This document shows, one piece after another, positions 16,558 to 23,653 of a stretch of 64,000 nucleotides of DNA; positions within the stretch are counted from its first letter, which is position 1, and the number at the start of each line of letters is the position of its first letter. This DNA comes from Achromobacter mucicolens (lineage in GTDB: Bacteria > Pseudomonadota > Gammaproteobacteria > Burkholderiales > Burkholderiaceae_B), in assembly GCF_902859725.1 (NCBI RefSeq), contig NZ_CADIJP010000009.1, positions 62,001-126,000 of the forward strand, given 5' to 3'. The position numbers and the translations under genes are program-made. The notes beneath the pieces were generated by a model. It had not been told where the DNA came from. It saw only the letters and a list, made by a program, of their open reading frames with translations, and ran no database searches.

Positions 16558-17177
16558 GGCTTGACCGCCTGCCCGCGATACCACGCGTGGTGCGCCGCAT
16601 CGATGAGCCACTGGTCGCCACGGCTGTCGCCGTAGGCGTGCAGTTCGTATTGGTCCGTGCCGCCGAAGCGTTCGGTCAGGCGCCGCAGCTTTTCAGGTCC
16701 CCAGCAGTTGTGGCCGTCAAAGTCGCCGGTCAGGCGGCCCTGCGCGTCCACCGCCATGCGCGTGCAGATAAGGTCGTCGAACCCCAGGTATCGCGCCACT
16801 TCTTCCAGGTAGATATCGGGAGACGCGCTGACCAGCACGCAGCGGTCGCCGCGCTGCTGGTGCCAGCGCAGCCGCTCGATAAGCGCGGGCCGCAGCGGGA
16901 TGGTGTGCACCCAGGCGCGGGCGACGTGGGCCAGTTGGGCGCGCGGACGTCCGCGCAACGCGGCGCGGCACAGTGATCTTTTTGCGTCTTCGTTGCTGCG
17001 CAGGCGCATGGCAAAGGCCGCCAGCGCCGGGGCGGTTTGCAAGAGCGCCGTCAGAAAACGGACCCACGACAAGTGGGCCAGGAAGGGGACGAACGTATCG
17101 CGCTGGGTGAGCGTGCCGTCAAAGTCGAAGGCCGCGATCACCCGCGTGGAATCGGGAAACTGCGTTTGTGTAGCCAT
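16554..17177 (-). CDS. HAD-superfamily (IB) phosphatase, first gene of lipid-pentose cassette
   Basis: A 207-residue HAD phosphatase with motif I FDFDGT (nucleophile Asp18, acid/base Asp20), motif II Ser in LVSASPDIY, motif III Lys in WGPEK and motif IV Asp in YGDSRGD. It resembles SerB/PGP-type IB phosphatases. The ATG at 17177 has GAAAG upstream; the longer frame adds 14 unlikely residues. Overlap with the DPPR-synthase-like gene suggests that the substrate is polyprenyl-phosphoryl-5-phosphoribose (inference); DPPR-type pathways need such a phosphatase. Confidence 0.8.
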   Translation of the reverse strand: MATQTQFPDSTRVIAAFDFDGTLTQRDTFVPFLAHLSWVRFLTALLQTAPALAAFAMRLRSNEDAKRSLCRAALRGRPRAQLAHVARAWVHTIPLRPALIERLRWHQQRGDRCVLVSASPDIYLEEVARYLGFDDLICTRMAVDAQGRLTGDFDGHNCWGPEKLRRLTERFGGTDQYELHAYGDSRGDQWLIDAAHHAWYRGQAVKP

Positions 17178-17327
17178 ACTGCTTTCGCGGCGGCGCCCGG
17201 GCAGGGCATGACGTCGCAAACTGTGCCGGAAAATGCGTCAGCGCCCAAGGCGCGAACGCGTAATGTCAGACGCAGGGCTGCGCGATGCAGTCCTGCGGTG
17301 AAGTCTATGCGTTTTATTTCAAATGTT

Positions 17328-17344
17328 GTGTGTTTGTAACACAC
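17328..17344. promoter_or_regulatory. Inverted repeat upstream of HAD-UbiA cassette
   Basis: GTGTGTT and AACACAC are separated by 3 nt in the AT-richer 250-nt gap before the HAD gene, and a second small dyad (GATGA-N4-TCATC) lies a few bases away. This is the promoter region of the minus-strand cassette, so one or both could be operators. The binding protein is unknown. Confidence 0.35.
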
Positions 17345-17432
17345 TTGATGACAATTCATCATAGCCTGCTCACCGGGCGAGCAAGGCAAAAAGCACCGCG
17401 CGATTCCTGCCGTTTTTCGCGCGGCTAGGGCC

Positions 17433-17861
17433 TCAGGCCTGCTCTGCCTTCTTGAATGCGCCTTCCTCTTCCAGCACCTGGTTGGCCACCTTGAAAGCGT
17501 CCAGCCCCGCGGGAATGCCGCAATACACCGTGGCCTGCAAGAGAATCTCCTTGATCTCTTCGACCGTCACGCCGTTGTTCAGGGCGCCCTTGACGTGCAG
17601 CTTGATCTCGGCCGGACGGTTCAGCGCCGTCAGCATGGCCAGATTGAGCATGCTACGCGTTTTCTTCTCCAGCCCGGGACGGCCCCACGTATAGCCCCAG
17701 CACCACTCCGTGGTGATGTTCTGGAAGGCCATCATGAAGTCGTTGGCGCGCGCCAGCGATCCGTCGACATAATCGGCGCCAAGCACTTCGCGGCGCAGCG
17801 CCAGGCCTTGATCGAACAGCGCCTGGGTTTCTTTCTGGGTTTCTTTCTGGGTGTCTGCCAT
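17433..17861 (-). CDS. Carboxymuconolactone decarboxylase (CMD)-family protein
   Basis: A 142-residue CMD-family protein with the helical core ending in ILLQATVYCGIPAGLDAFKVANQVL. It has the PcaC-like layout (EWCWGYTWGRPGL, TRSMLNLAMLTALNRP) and no CxxC pair, so an AhpD-type peroxidase role is unlikely. PcaC converts 4-carboxymuconolactone to 3-oxoadipate enol-lactone, but no other protocatechuate genes are adjacent. The ATG at 17861 has GGAGGA upstream. Near the N-terminus a perfect duplicated 12-bp unit (17825-17848) encodes KETQKETQ, a possible length-variable tail. Confidence 0.85.
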   Translation of the reverse strand: MADTQKETQKETQALFDQGLALRREVLGADYVDGSLARANDFMMAFQNITTEWCWGYTWGRPGLEKKTRSMLNLAMLTALNRPAEIKLHVKGALNNGVTVEEIKEILLQATVYCGIPAGLDAFKVANQVLEEEGAFKKAEQA

Positions 17862-18007
17862 GGATTCCTCCGGGATCGTGGCGGCGGGCATCGCCGGCCC
17901 GCCTGCCGGTTGTCATCCGGCCGATTGTGGGCGTGCCGCATCCCGCCCGTCAAATGCGGCGCAGCGGCGCAAATCGATGCCTGGGCAGTGAACGCAGCGG
18001 GCGGCGC

Positions 18008-18460
18008 CTACAGCGAATAGCGGTAATCGCAATTCAACGTGGCCTGCAGCGGCGCGGGATGACCGCTGGCCGCCTTGCCCCCGGGACGCGGGCCCAGCAA
18101 CTTGGCCTGGAACGTGCCCGCCATGTCGCCGGCCGCCGTCTTTTTCACGGCGACGGTGGACGGTAGCGCGTACAGCGTCAGCGCCTGCCCGTCGGCCGGC
18201 GCGACCAGTGTGAAGACCGACTGCGAGAAATTGGCGACCACATACGCCGGCGCGTCGTCGGCCGTGAACGACAGCGTGGCCGCGGCGTACGTCAAGGTCA
18301 GCGCCAGTTCATCGGACGACGGCGAAGGGATATCGCCCTTGAGCGCCACCTTGCCGCTCTCGGACACGCACGACAGCGAAGCGGGTGCGGAACCGGCGTG
18401 GGCCGTGCCCGCCAGAAGTGCGATGGACAACAGGCAGGTCGCGCGTGCAATCATGGTCAT
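18008..18460 (-). CDS. Hypothetical secreted protein (150 aa)
   Basis: I do not recognise the family. The N-terminus carries a clear signal peptide (LLSIALLAGTAHAG), the mature part is beta-rich, and it has two cysteines, one near each end (LSCVSE and LNCDYR), that could form a disulphide in the periplasm. Two in-frame ATG codons (18460 and 18454) are possible starts. It is transcribed away from the small SecD-head protein, sharing a 120-nt promoter gap. Confidence 0.65.
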   Translation of the reverse strand: MTMIARATCLLSIALLAGTAHAGSAPASLSCVSESGKVALKGDIPSPSSDELALTLTYAAATLSFTADDAPAYVVANFSQSVFTLVAPADGQALTLYALPSTVAVKKTAAGDMAGTFQAKLLGPRPGGKAASGHPAPLQATLNCDYRYSL

Positions 18461-18583
18461 TTCTCACTGTCCTCGGGCGCGGCCCAAGCCGGCAAAATTT
18501 CGTCAGGAATATATCAGACGGTCATCCCCGCCCGAGGGGATCCGTATAGGATGGAGCCGTCGTCCATCAGAAGGAGCGTTTCC

Positions 18584-18979
18584 ATGCCGTCCATGCGACA
18601 TCCCATGCTGGCCACCGCGCTGGCCGCGGCGCTGGCCGCCGCCGTCCCCTTCGCCGCCCACGCCGAATCCGTCACCCTGCAGGTCGAGCAGGCCACGCCC
18701 GGCGCCGATCCGCACACCAACGCCCGCATTGTCGACATCAAGCTCAAGCCGGACAGCAGCAAGGCGCTGGCGAACTTCACGCGCGAGCGCGTGGGCCAGC
18801 GCGTGCAGTTCCGCGCGAACGGCATTCTCCTGTCCTCGGCCACGCTGATGAGTCCGCTGGAAGGCGACAGCCTGCGCATCACCGCCGGCGAACACGGCTT
18901 TGCCGGCAAATCGGCTGAAGAGATCGCGCAAGGCATCATGAAGGACGGCGCGCTGACGATGGACGACGAGAACAGATAG
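18584..18979 (+). CDS. Secreted stand-alone SecDF P1-head-domain protein
   Basis: A 131-residue protein with a signal peptide (LAAALAAAVPFAAHAES) and a single domain resembling the head of SecD periplasmic domain 1. VDIKLKPDSSKALANFTRERVGQRVQFRANGILL followed by SPLEGDSLRI matches the SecD pattern of a residue-binding strand, 'tRENvGrrla' helix and 'sap.i..pi.gg..i' hairpin. There are no membrane helices, so it cannot be a translocon subunit. The start at 18584 follows AAGGAG at the right spacing. Its role is unknown; a similar lipoprotein is encoded at 44848-45411. Confidence 0.75.
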   Translation: MPSMRHPMLATALAAALAAAVPFAAHAESVTLQVEQATPGADPHTNARIVDIKLKPDSSKALANFTRERVGQRVQFRANGILLSSATLMSPLEGDSLRITAGEHGFAGKSAEEIAQGIMKDGALTMDDENR

Positions 18980-19079
18980 ACGCGCCTGCCTCATCGAGTC
19001 CCGTGGCTGACGCCCGCGCATGCGGGGTCAGCCATTTGTTTTTGGCCACGCGCTTGCCGCGCGCCTCAATTTCAGGGCA

Positions 19080-19113
19080 CTGTCATTAACCTTTCATTTC
19101 GGACTTCTAGTAT
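19080..19113 (+). promoter_or_regulatory. Pho box and -10 element for phoX
   Basis: CTGTCAT at 19080-19086 and CTTTCAT at 19091-19097 are 11 bp apart start to start, matching the direct-repeat PhoB site (CTGTCAT-N4-CTGTCAT). A TAGTAT -10 element follows 10 bp later at 19108-19113, which is the geometry of PhoB-activated promoters lacking a -35 box. It lies 44 nt before the PhoX start and predicts induction under phosphate starvation. Confidence 0.85.
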
Positions 19114-19156
19114 TGCTCGTCCCCATCGGGCATCAGACCCAAAGCCAGGAGTTCCA

Positions 19157-21247
19157 ATGAGCAAGTCCATCTCCGACAAGACTGTCCGCAACCCCAGCCA
19201 GAGCACCCCGTTCAGCGAGATCCTCGAAAAGAACATGTCCCGCCGCATGGTGATGCGCGGCGGCATCGCCGCCGCGTTCGCGACGATGACCAGCCTGGGC
19301 CTGGCCGGCTGTAATGGCAGCGACGACGATGACGACGACGCCGGCAACGGCGGCCAGAATCCCGCGCCCGAAGTGCCCGGCGGCGAGCAGCCTGCCGCCC
19401 CGATCAAGCTCGGCTTCGAGTCCCTGCCGACCTCCATGACCGACGCCTGTGTCGTGCCGGCCGGCTACACCGCCCACGTGTTCGCGCCGTGGGGCACGCC
19501 GTTCAACGACAACGCCAATCCTTGGGACCGCAACGGCAACAACAGCTCGACGGACCTGCTCAACTCCACCGGCATGCACCACGACGGCATGCACTTCTTC
19601 CCGATCAATGGCAGCTCCACCGAAGGCCTGCTGGCGATCAACCACGAATACATCGACCAGGGCGCGCTGCACCCGAACGGCCCGACGAACGTCGCAGGCG
19701 TGCGTCCCATCGAGGAAATCCGCAAGGAGATCAACGCGCACGGCGTGGCGATCCTGCACGTGCGCCTGGAAAACGGCCGCTGGAACATCGTTCACAATTC
19801 GCGCTACAACCGCCGCTTCACGTCGGCCACGCCTATGAAGCTGGCCGGCCCGGTCGGCGGCACGGACTGGGTCAAGACCCCGTACTCGCCCACCGGCACG
19901 ATGGTGCGTGGCACCAACAACAACTGCGGCAACGGCTTCACCCCGTGGGGCACGTACATCACCGCTGAAGAAAACTGGGCCGCCTGCTTCGTGAACACCG
20001 GCACGCGACCCGCGCACCAGCTTCGCGTCGGCGTGCCGGATACCGCCGGCCGCTACCAATGGGAAACGGGCGCCAACGATCCGCTGGAAGTCCAGGGCGA
20101 GTTCGCGCGCTTTAACGTCACCGAGACCGGCGCAGACTTCACGCAGGATTGGCGCAACGAAGTCAACGGCTTCGGCTACCTGGTCGAGATCGATCCGTTC
20201 AACGAAAACAGCATCGCCACCAAGCGCACCGCGATGGGCCGCTTCGCGCACGAAGGCTGCGCCTACGCCATGCCCGAAGCCGGCAAGCCGCTCGCCTTCT
20301 ACAGCGGCGACGATTCCCGCTTCGAATACATCTACCGCTTCGTGTCAGAAGCCGTGTGGGATCCGAAGGATGCCGAGCGCACCGACCGCCTCGCCGTGGG
20401 CGCGAAGTACCTGGACAAGGGCACGCTGTACGTCGCGCGCTTTGACGCCGACGGCACGGGCCAATGGATTCCGCTCGTCGGCACGACCGTGGGCGCGGGC
20501 GGCCGCACGCTGGCCGACGAATTCGGCAGCCTGGAAAACATCATCATCAACACGCGCGGCGCAGCGGACTTCGTCGGCGCCACGCCGATGGACCGCCCGG
20601 AATGGACGGCCACGCACCCGACCAACGGCGACATCTACCTGACGCTGACGAACAACACCAGCCGCAATGCCAGCCGCGGCACCAACCCGGCCAACCCGCG
20701 CCTGAACAACGTCAACGGCCACATCGTGCGCTGGCACGACGAGCCGGGCTCGACCAAGTTCAAGTGGGACATCTTCGTGTTCGGTTCGAACGCCGGCGCC
20801 GATGCCGACACCAACCGTTCCGGCCTGACCGCGCTGAACCAGCTTGCCAGCCCGGACGGCCTGGGTTTCGACCCGCGCGGCATCCTGTGGATCCAGACCG
20901 ACAACGGCATCGACGGCGGCCGCAACAACGACGTGGCCCGCGCGACCAATGACCAGATGCTGGCCGTGATCCCCGGCGCCCTGGCCAACAGCACCGGCAC
21001 GGGCCCGGCGATCAATGCGACCAACCAGGCCGATCTGCGCCGCTTCTTCATCGGACCGAACGAAGCCGAAGTGACCGGCTTTGCCTTCACGCCGGACTAC
21101 ACCAGCGTCTTCCTGAACATCCAGCATCCGGTGAACTGGCCGGCCTACGACACCGATGACGCCACCGTCGCCACCACGGGCGTCGTCCGCCCGCGTTCGT
21201 CCACGGTGGTGATCCGCCGTGCCGACGGCGGTCCGATCGGGGTGTGA
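19157..21247 (+). CDS. phoX: PhoX-family alkaline phosphatase, Tat-exported
   Basis: A 696-residue PhoX/DUF839 protein, a calcium/iron-dependent monoester phosphatase that acts outside the inner membrane. The N-terminus has a twin-arginine motif (SRRMVMRG, from residue 28), a hydrophobic stretch ending LGLAGC that is also a possible lipobox, then an acidic linker of six consecutive Asp. Family blocks are visible: EGLLAINHEY, NNNCGNGFTPWGTYITAEENW, GRFAHEGCAYAMPE, DDSRFEYIYRF, SPDGLGFDPRGILWIQTDN and NEAEVTGFAFTPDYTSVFLNIQHP. It is monocistronic, with a Pho box in front and a strong terminator behind. Confidence 0.93.
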   Translation: MSKSISDKTVRNPSQSTPFSEILEKNMSRRMVMRGGIAAAFATMTSLGLAGCNGSDDDDDDAGNGGQNPAPEVPGGEQPAAPIKLGFESLPTSMTDACVVPAGYTAHVFAPWGTPFNDNANPWDRNGNNSSTDLLNSTGMHHDGMHFFPINGSSTEGLLAINHEYIDQGALHPNGPTNVAGVRPIEEIRKEINAHGVAILHVRLENGRWNIVHNSRYNRRFTSATPMKLAGPVGGTDWVKTPYSPTGTMVRGTNNNCGNGFTPWGTYITAEENWAACFVNTGTRPAHQLRVGVPDTAGRYQWETGANDPLEVQGEFARFNVTETGADFTQDWRNEVNGFGYLVEIDPFNENSIATKRTAMGRFAHEGCAYAMPEAGKPLAFYSGDDSRFEYIYRFVSEAVWDPKDAERTDRLAVGAKYLDKGTLYVARFDADGTGQWIPLVGTTVGAGGRTLADEFGSLENIIINTRGAADFVGATPMDRPEWTATHPTNGDIYLTLTNNTSRNASRGTNPANPRLNNVNGHIVRWHDEPGSTKFKWDIFVFGSNAGADADTNRSGLTALNQLASPDGLGFDPRGILWIQTDNGIDGGRNNDVARATNDQMLAVIPGALANSTGTGPAINATNQADLRRFFIGPNEAEVTGFAFTPDYTSVFLNIQHPVNWPAYDTDDATVATTGVVRPRSSTVVIRRADGGPIGV

Positions 21248-21285
21248 TGACGGCGCGACCGGGACGTCCCGGTCGCCCAAGCACT

Positions 21286-21315
21286 AAGGCCACCTTCGCA
21301 GGTGGCCTTTTTTTA
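21286..21315 (+). terminator. Rho-independent terminator of phoX
   Basis: AAGGCCACC (21286-21294) pairs with GGTGGCCTT (21301-21309) across a 6-nt loop and runs into seven T. A second hairpin (GCGACCGGGA/TCCCGGTCGC) precedes it just past the phoX stop. Confidence 0.92.
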
Positions 21316-21359
21316 TCGCTTGCGCGCAAGGCGCCGGCTAGTGATCGGCTAGTGACCGG

Positions 21360-22328
21360 CTAAGCGGCGCACCGATCAAGCCCGGGTCGCTGCGGGGACT
21401 TGTCCAACACCGTCATGCAAGCCTGGAGCACACGCCCCGGCTCAATCGAATCGATATTCGAAAATCCAGCTTCGGGCACGACGTCGCGCGTGTACTCGCG
21501 GGCCCAGAACCATTCGGGGTTGGATTCGTTGAACACGCCCACGTAGGGCACACAGAGGCCCTGCGCGATATGGGAGGGGCCGCAATCGTTGGAGACGATG
21601 AGGCGCGCGTGCTGCATCAGCGCGACCAGCTCGGCCACGGGCCGGCAGCTCTCAAGCCGGAAGTCCGCCCGTTGCAGGGCTTGCAGGCGTTCGCGCTCGG
21701 CCGCTTCAGCCGGCCCCAGCACAAACGTGAACGTCGCCCCGCCGCCCAGCCGCGCCTGCAGCAGATCGGCCAGCGCAACGTAATGCTCTACCGGCCACCG
21801 CTTGAACTTGCCTGCGCCACCGCCCGGGATGAAGACGATGTCGGCCGGTTGCACCTTGTCCGCGCAGGGCTGTGCGATCTCAAGGAAGCACTGGCGCGCG
21901 ATGACCTCGGGGTCGTGGTGCTGCACGGTGGACAGCAGCCGCAGGTTTGCCAGGCCGATGTATTCGCGGATGTCCTTGACGTGCGAATGCGTCCAGACAC
22001 AGTCGCCAAGGCGGCGGTTGCTGAAGCCCAGGCGCATCGGGGGACGGCGCAGCAGGTTGATCAGGGCAAAGCGCTCGCTGGAATGATGCAGGGTCAGCGA
22101 CGCGCTGGCGCGCCGCGGAAGCGCCCGGACCTGATCGCCGAACGCGTCCGCGCGGACGAACTGGTCCACCCACGGCAGCTGCGTATAGAAGTCCTCGACG
22201 GCAAATCGGGACACAACGCGCACCTGCTTGTCCGGCCACAATTTCTTGACTTGATACAGCGCGGGATACGCCACTATCTGGTCGCCGTAGCGCGACTTGC
22301 TACGAACGAATACGACGACATCGGCCAT
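21360..22328 (-). CDS. GT9-family glycosyltransferase at end of capsule operon
   Basis: A 322-residue glycosyltransferase of the heptosyltransferase (GT9) family: VVVFVRSKSRYGDQIVAYPALYQVKKLWP at the N-terminus, then FIPGGGAGKFKRWPVEHYVALADLL and IVSNDCGPSHIAQGLCVPYVGVF. GT9 enzymes transfer heptose or other sugars in LPS and capsule synthesis. It follows the vexL-like gene by 75 nt on the same strand and closes the capsule operon. It has no counterpart in the Salmonella Typhi via locus, so it may add a linker or reducing-end sugar, or may belong to LPS synthesis. A GTG at 22334 is an alternative start. Confidence 0.8.
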   Translation of the reverse strand: MADVVVFVRSKSRYGDQIVAYPALYQVKKLWPDKQVRVVSRFAVEDFYTQLPWVDQFVRADAFGDQVRALPRRASASLTLHHSSERFALINLLRRPPMRLGFSNRRLGDCVWTHSHVKDIREYIGLANLRLLSTVQHHDPEVIARQCFLEIAQPCADKVQPADIVFIPGGGAGKFKRWPVEHYVALADLLQARLGGGATFTFVLGPAEAAERERLQALQRADFRLESCRPVAELVALMQHARLIVSNDCGPSHIAQGLCVPYVGVFNESNPEWFWAREYTRDVVPEAGFSNIDSIEPGRVLQACMTVLDKSPQRPGLDRCAA

Positions 22329-22403
22329 GGCCACTCACTTGGTGAAATCTCGCACGAAATCCTGCTTTCTTGCAGAACCGCGCGCAATCGGAAAACTCTG
22401 AAA

Positions 22404-23633
22404 TCAAGACCCCGGCCGGTGACTTTCAGCCTGGCAACCCGCACCCGTGCGTGAGGCCGGCAGGGGCGTATCGCCCGATGTATTGCCCGCAAACTTGCGG
22501 ATCTTCTCGGCCAGCTCGGGCGTCGCCTTCTCGTAGCCGTAACAATACGGCGGCGTGGGCGCCGACTCGGGGCGGTAATCCTGCAACACCGGCTTCGCAT
22601 CGCCCAGGTACAGGTTGTCTTTCAGACGCAGAAACGCCTTGAAGTCGCGAGTGTACCCGTGATCCTCCTTGCGCCTTTCATAGGCCCCGCGATCGGAGTC
22701 GCCATTTTCCAATGCGCTGCGCGCCGGCGCAATCGGGATATAGCGACAATAATTGACATTGATGCCTTCCACGGTGGGAAAGAACTCGGGTTCCACGCAC
22801 TTGCGCTGCGCATCGTTGTTGAAGATGTTGCCTTCCACCAGCGCCTTGGCCTCCAGGCTGAAACTCATGCCATAGAAGTCCCAGTTCTCAAGCAGGTTGT
22901 TGAACAGGTGGAAGGTGCCGAACTGCGCGCGCGGATTGCGCTGCACGGTGTTGAAGAAATAGTTGTGATGCAGCGTTACACGTGCAATCGAGTCGCGCTC
23001 GTAGTTCTGGAACAGGTTCTTGGACGTGATGTTGTTCAGCAGCATCACCTTGTTCGAATTGTGGAACTTGGTCCACGAGATCGTCACGTCGGTCGAGCCG
23101 TTCTTCACGTTCAACAGGCGATCCGACATCCGCGACAGATCCATATGGTCGACCCACACGTCGCGGCTGTCGTTGGCCACGTTCACGGCCTGCGTGAGGC
23201 GGGTAAGCCGCCCGTCAATGGTCAGATGCGTCAGGATGACGTTCTTCGCGCCATACACGCCCAGGCCATCATCGATCAGGGCCACCCGCTTGCCGCGGCC
23301 GTCGATGGTCGTGTTGGACGGAACCCGCAACTGCGACTTCAGGACGATGGTCATGTCCGAGGCAAAGCGTATCCACGTCGGTCCCTTGCGGGCCTGCGCC
23401 AGCGCTGCCCGCAGCGTGCCGGGGCCGGCGTCCTGGTCCGAGGTCACTTCAATGAACTTGCCGCCCAGGCCACCCGTCGCCTTGGCCCCATACCCTTCGC
23501 GCTGCGCCAGCAACGCCGAGACGAAGGGACAGTGCTCGTCCGGCGTCCGGCACTGCTCGGCCGCGGCCGCGGCGCCGCCATGCAGGCCGGCCAGCGCCAG
23601 CAGCCAGATCATCATCGTCTTTTGAAGTCGCAT
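22404..23633 (-). CDS. vexL: Periplasmic polysaccharide lyase, pectate-lyase-like (VexL-type)
   Basis: A 409-residue secreted parallel beta-helix protein of the pectate lyase (PL1-like) fold. The signal peptide (IWLLALAGLHGGAAAAAE) is followed by family motifs TTIDGRGKRV, DVWVDHMDLSR and the QRNPRAQFGTFHLFNN block, where pectate lyases place the catalytic Arg. From general knowledge, Achromobacter Vi loci encode such a lyase, VexL, which cleaves the Vi uronic-acid polymer in the periplasm. Its place 20 nt after vexE supports that call. The ATG at 23633 has GGGAG upstream; the longer frame to 24113 overlaps vexE and is rejected. Confidence 0.85.
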   Translation of the reverse strand: MRLQKTMMIWLLALAGLHGGAAAAAEQCRTPDEHCPFVSALLAQREGYGAKATGGLGGKFIEVTSDQDAGPGTLRAALAQARKGPTWIRFASDMTIVLKSQLRVPSNTTIDGRGKRVALIDDGLGVYGAKNVILTHLTIDGRLTRLTQAVNVANDSRDVWVDHMDLSRMSDRLLNVKNGSTDVTISWTKFHNSNKVMLLNNITSKNLFQNYERDSIARVTLHHNYFFNTVQRNPRAQFGTFHLFNNLLENWDFYGMSFSLEAKALVEGNIFNNDAQRKCVEPEFFPTVEGINVNYCRYIPIAPARSALENGDSDRGAYERRKEDHGYTRDFKAFLRLKDNLYLGDAKPVLQDYRPESAPTPPYCYGYEKATPELAEKIRKFAGNTSGDTPLPASRTGAGCQAESHRPGS

Positions 23634-23653
23634 CACAAATCGCTCCCTGTGCG

